Shown here piece by piece: positions 61,599 to 64,000 of a stretch of DNA of 64,000 nt (positions within the stretch are counted from its first letter, which is position 1; the number at the start of each line of letters is the position of its first letter). Where the stretch lies: NCBI GenBank assembly GCA_020025755.1, contig JAHHRO010000002.1:24904-88903 (forward strand). Direction: 5' to 3'. The notes under the pieces are model-generated. The model did not search any database, had not been told where the DNA came from, and was given only the letters and a program-made list of their open reading frames with translations. The position numbers and the translations under genes are program-made. The DNA is from Butyricicoccus sp. (lineage in GTDB: Bacteria > Bacillota > Clostridia > Oscillospirales > Butyricicoccaceae).

Positions 61599-62396
61599 GA
61601 GTCTGTTGAAGCCATTCAACAGACTATTCAGAGAAGCCCAGCTTGCTGGATACATAGCCAGTTTCGCGCCCAATGGTGTGGGTTGGTGGCAAATGACAAG
61701 TACAAGTTGGACACCCACCCAGTAAAAATGGGTTAGCCTTTCCAGAACAGCATAAACGGAATACAGAAATTGTTATGTAAAATTTTGTCGAAAAAGGTCG
61801 GAAAACAAATGGACAATTCGAGAAAATGATTTATAATAAATAAGGAAAGAAGGTTCAATATAGGGGAAAAGATAAGAAAATCACCCTGTATGCGTACAAA
61901 TGTTTGCTTAAAACGGAGATGGAAATAAGGAGATGATCCGTGCGGCGACAGGATTGAAAGACGCATAAAAAAGTTCAGAGATCTTCAGGGGAGTTTAGAA
62001 GCCGCACGATTTTGGAAAATTGATGGATAAAGAGTCAATTGTTTTGAACCAAGGGGTTTGGATCGAATCTATATAAAGAGTGGGGCAATGCGGAAAGATG
62101 GCATACAAATGTAAGAAAAATAAGATGACCAATATTGGAAAGCGTCTCTATGATAAAAACACATCATAGAAATTCGTAAAAACTTTTAAAGGGAATAAAC
62201 CGTAGGATGAAACGATATTTTCCGAAAGAAAAGAGAAGCCAGATATTCTGCGGAGCTGTCATTATGTTTTAGGAAAAATATGGGAGATACAAAAGGTCAA
62301 AACATATAAAATAGAATCGGGTATAGCAGAAAGATCGGAAAGCAGCTCTGTATTTTTTGATATTTGGCTGACTGGTCGGTAAAGGAGGAAATGACA
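61599..62396. other. Long AT-rich non-coding region before the surface protein gene
   Basis: About 800 bases without a supported gene. A perfect 10-bp hairpin GTCTGTTGAA / TTCAACAGAC lies at 61601-61624. A promoter-like pair TGGACA-16-TATAAT lies at 61810-61837. The rest is purine-rich with no riboswitch I can name. Confidence 0.55.
61810..61837 (+). promoter_or_regulatory. Candidate promoter for the surface protein gene
   Basis: TGGACA (61810-61815), 16 nt, TATAAT (61832-61837). If used, the mRNA would have a leader of about 550 nt before ATG 62397. Confidence 0.5.
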
Positions 62397-64000
62397 ATGA
62401 AAACTTCAGGTACAAAGCGTGTGCTGGCATTCTGGCTGGCAGTTGCAATGCTCGGAGGTTCTGCACCGGCAGCATTTGCTGTAGACATGGAAAAACTTCA
62501 GCCGGCAAAGCAGGTCGCAGGCGATGAGTCAGTAGCGATTCCTGAGACAGAAGCAGATACAGCAGGTGCGCCAGCGGAACCGCAGGCAGAGCCACAGGAA
62601 CTTGCGGCAACAACCATCGATCATATCAAGATAGAAGGAGCAGAAGGTTCACAAACAGAAGGCTTTACTGTAACAGTAGATGGCAGAACCAAAAAGACTT
62701 TGACTGCAACTGCACATTCCAGTGCTGGTGAGAATGGCAATACAGTTTCAAATGTTACTTGGTCGATCAAGGAAGGCTCTCATGATGGTGTAACAATCAA
62801 TTCGGCAGATGGTCAAATTTCGGTCAATGGCAGGGCAAAGGAAGGCACCTATACCATCACTGCAACGCCAGCCACAGTAGAAGAAGGTGCTTCAAAGGAG
62901 ACAACTGATAGAGCAAAGGAAACAACGTTGGAGATTAAGCGTGCGCCTTCCAAGCCGACGGTTAACAAGGTGTTTGTAAAGGGTGTTGATGTAACAGGAC
63001 AGCAGATCACCATTCCCGCAGGCGAAACAAGAGATTTGCGCGCAACTTTTGTGGATCAATATGGTGACTGTTCTGAAACTGCACAATATACAGTAGAGCC
63101 GGACGGTAATACTATCGTAGAGATTACAAGTAGTAAATTACAGGTGGTTTCAGGAGCGAAAGCAGGAGATACAGCAACCGTTACAGTTAAGAGTGTAAAC
63201 AATACAGAGGATAGTGGAAAGAAGTTTACTGTAAAGGTTGCGGATCAACAAGCTCACGATATTGCAATTGAATTTGTTGATTTTCCGTCTAAAAAACAGA
63301 TTGAGTATACAGGCAGCAATATGCCCCATCCGCAGGTTAGAATCACAGGGAAAGATGCGCCTGTTACCAGTGGTGTAATTTATAAGTACGAAAGAGTGAC
63401 ACCCCAAAATACATTGTTAGATGACGTTGGTATGGATAGTGTCAAGGATGTGGGACATTACCGTGTGACAGCAATTTATAAAGAAGGTGAAAAAACTGCA
63501 TACACCTCGGCTGATTTCGAGATCACACCAAAGGAATATAAGGGTGTAAGAGAGTTTTCTGAGTCTGTTCTGGCAAATAGAACACATCGATTTGATCTGC
63601 TAGATAATATTCAAAAGCTGAAAGAGGATGTTGCAATCACATTGCAGAGCAAAACATTTGGTCCCGTTGTCGAGACGGCAACTGTTTCTGGTAAAGTATT
63701 GACTGTAACAACAAAAAAAACGATTGGAGAAACTAAAACAGAGGATATTGTTCTGCATGTAGGACCCAAAAATTATACCCCATTCGATATTACTTATACG
63801 CTGAAAGCGGTTGATAAGACAGATGTATCCAGGGATATCGTATTTGAAGACAAAACTGAGATATACAATGGCGAATCGAAGGCGTTGGATGCGGCGTCTC
63901 TGGCAACTGCACGGAAAGATGGAACATGGACGTACACATGGACACAGGCAGCAGATGAAAGGGCAATGGAACAACCAGAGCCGCAGCCGCCGAAGTTTAC
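62397..64000 (+). CDS. Large secreted Ig-like repeat surface protein (partial, runs off window)
   Basis: The frame from ATG 62397 (AAAGGAGG upstream) stays open to the window end, at least 534 residues. The signal peptide is KTSGTKRVLAFWLAVAMLGG followed by SAPAAFA. An Ala/Glu/Pro-rich stretch (about 30-70) precedes repeated beta-domains. These resemble bacterial Ig-like (Big_2) folds (for example TVTVDGRTKKTLTATAHSS, VSNVTWSIKEGSHDGVTINSADG, EGTYTITATPA) and later MBG-like units (IEYTGSNMPHPQVRITGKD, VKDVGHYRVTAIYKEGEKTAYTSADFEITPKEY). Such proteins are adhesins or wall-bound scaffolds. Wall-anchoring or SLH modules would lie outside the window. Confidence 0.88.
   Translation, partial: MKTSGTKRVLAFWLAVAMLGGSAPAAFAVDMEKLQPAKQVAGDESVAIPETEADTAGAPAEPQAEPQELAATTIDHIKIEGAEGSQTEGFTVTVDGRTKKTLTATAHSSAGENGNTVSNVTWSIKEGSHDGVTINSADGQISVNGRAKEGTYTITATPATVEEGASKETTDRAKETTLEIKRAPSKPTVNKVFVKGVDVTGQQITIPAGETRDLRATFVDQYGDCSETAQYTVEPDGNTIVEITSSKLQVVSGAKAGDTATVTVKSVNNTEDSGKKFTVKVADQQAHDIAIEFVDFPSKKQIEYTGSNMPHPQVRITGKDAPVTSGVIYKYERVTPQNTLLDDVGMDSVKDVGHYRVTAIYKEGEKTAYTSADFEITPKEYKGVREFSESVLANRTHRFDLLDNIQKLKEDVAITLQSKTFGPVVETATVSGKVLTVTTKKTIGETKTEDIVLHVGPKNYTPFDITYTLKAVDKTDVSRDIVFEDKTEIYNGESKALDAASLATARKDGTWTYTWTQAADERAMEQPEPQPPKF

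Noticed and set aside
1..64000. CRISPR arrays, tRNA, rRNA and intact insertion sequences
   Set aside because: No regular repeat-spacer pattern, no cloverleaf with a CCA-type end, no rRNA motifs and no transposase with inverted repeats were recognised by eye; a dedicated search could still find a small RNA.

Overview
The window reads as chromosomal DNA of a motile, anaerobic, Gram-positive Clostridia-type bacterium, probably near the Oscillospiraceae/Butyricicoccaceae; genus cannot be fixed from sequence alone. Supporting this are strong AAGGAGG-type ribosome binding sites, the Firmicutes-style rimP-nusA-rnpM-L7Ae-infB-rbfA-nrnA-truB-ribF order, a Bacillus/Clostridium-type flagellar operon with FliY, CheC, CheD and CheV, formate-tetrahydrofolate ligase and an SLH-domain surface protein. 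The window starts inside rplQ and ends inside a large secreted protein.

Layout. (1) 1-220: 3' end of rplQ and its terminator. (2) About 234-5700: an AT-richer accessory stretch of small exported proteins. It holds one intact membrane-anchored XRE-type regulator and three near-identical promoter/operator copies (TGTAAAC-8-GTTTACA overlapping a 17-bp-spaced sigma-A promoter). Beside the other two copies lie decayed pieces of sibling regulators, so the stretch looks like a cassette that was multiplied and partly eroded. (3) 5839-14459: a DUF805 membrane protein, then the nusA-infB translation/ribosome-maturation operon. (4) 14504-21789: a RodA/FtsW-type glycosyltransferase on the minus strand, fhs, an FtsA-like protein and an SLH surface protein. 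(5) 22313-48198: 31 co-oriented flagellar, motor and chemotaxis genes from flgB to an EAL-HDOD protein, covering rod/MS ring, export gate and ATPase, hook, stator, switch, sigma-28 and adaptation proteins. fliL, flhF and flhG are not at their usual places; cheA, cheW, cheB, cheR and flagellin are not in the window. (6) 48245-49897, minus strand: a ParA ATPase and a ComFB-domain protein embedded between flagellar blocks. (7) 50040-53212: fliD, fliS and a FliT/FlgN-like chaperone candidate. (8) 53246-57203: a membrane-anchored C39-like peptidase (minus), an FtsE-like ATPase without an FtsX partner, and a chemoreceptor. (9) 57728-61598: a small Pro/Glu-tailed protein (minus), and a LacI-family regulator beside a sodium:solute symporter, with three matching operator-like sites. 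(10) 61600-64000: a roughly 800-bp AT-rich non-coding stretch and the start of a large secreted Ig-like repeat protein.

How the genes work together: region 5 builds and steers the flagellum, and the EAL-HDOD and ComFB-domain proteins beside it suggest a cyclic-dinucleotide input (inference). Region 2 looks like a self-contained regulon in which a membrane-tethered repressor controls exported proteins. The LacI/symporter pair looks like a locally regulated solute uptake unit. No rRNA, tRNA, CRISPR array or intact insertion sequence was recognised.
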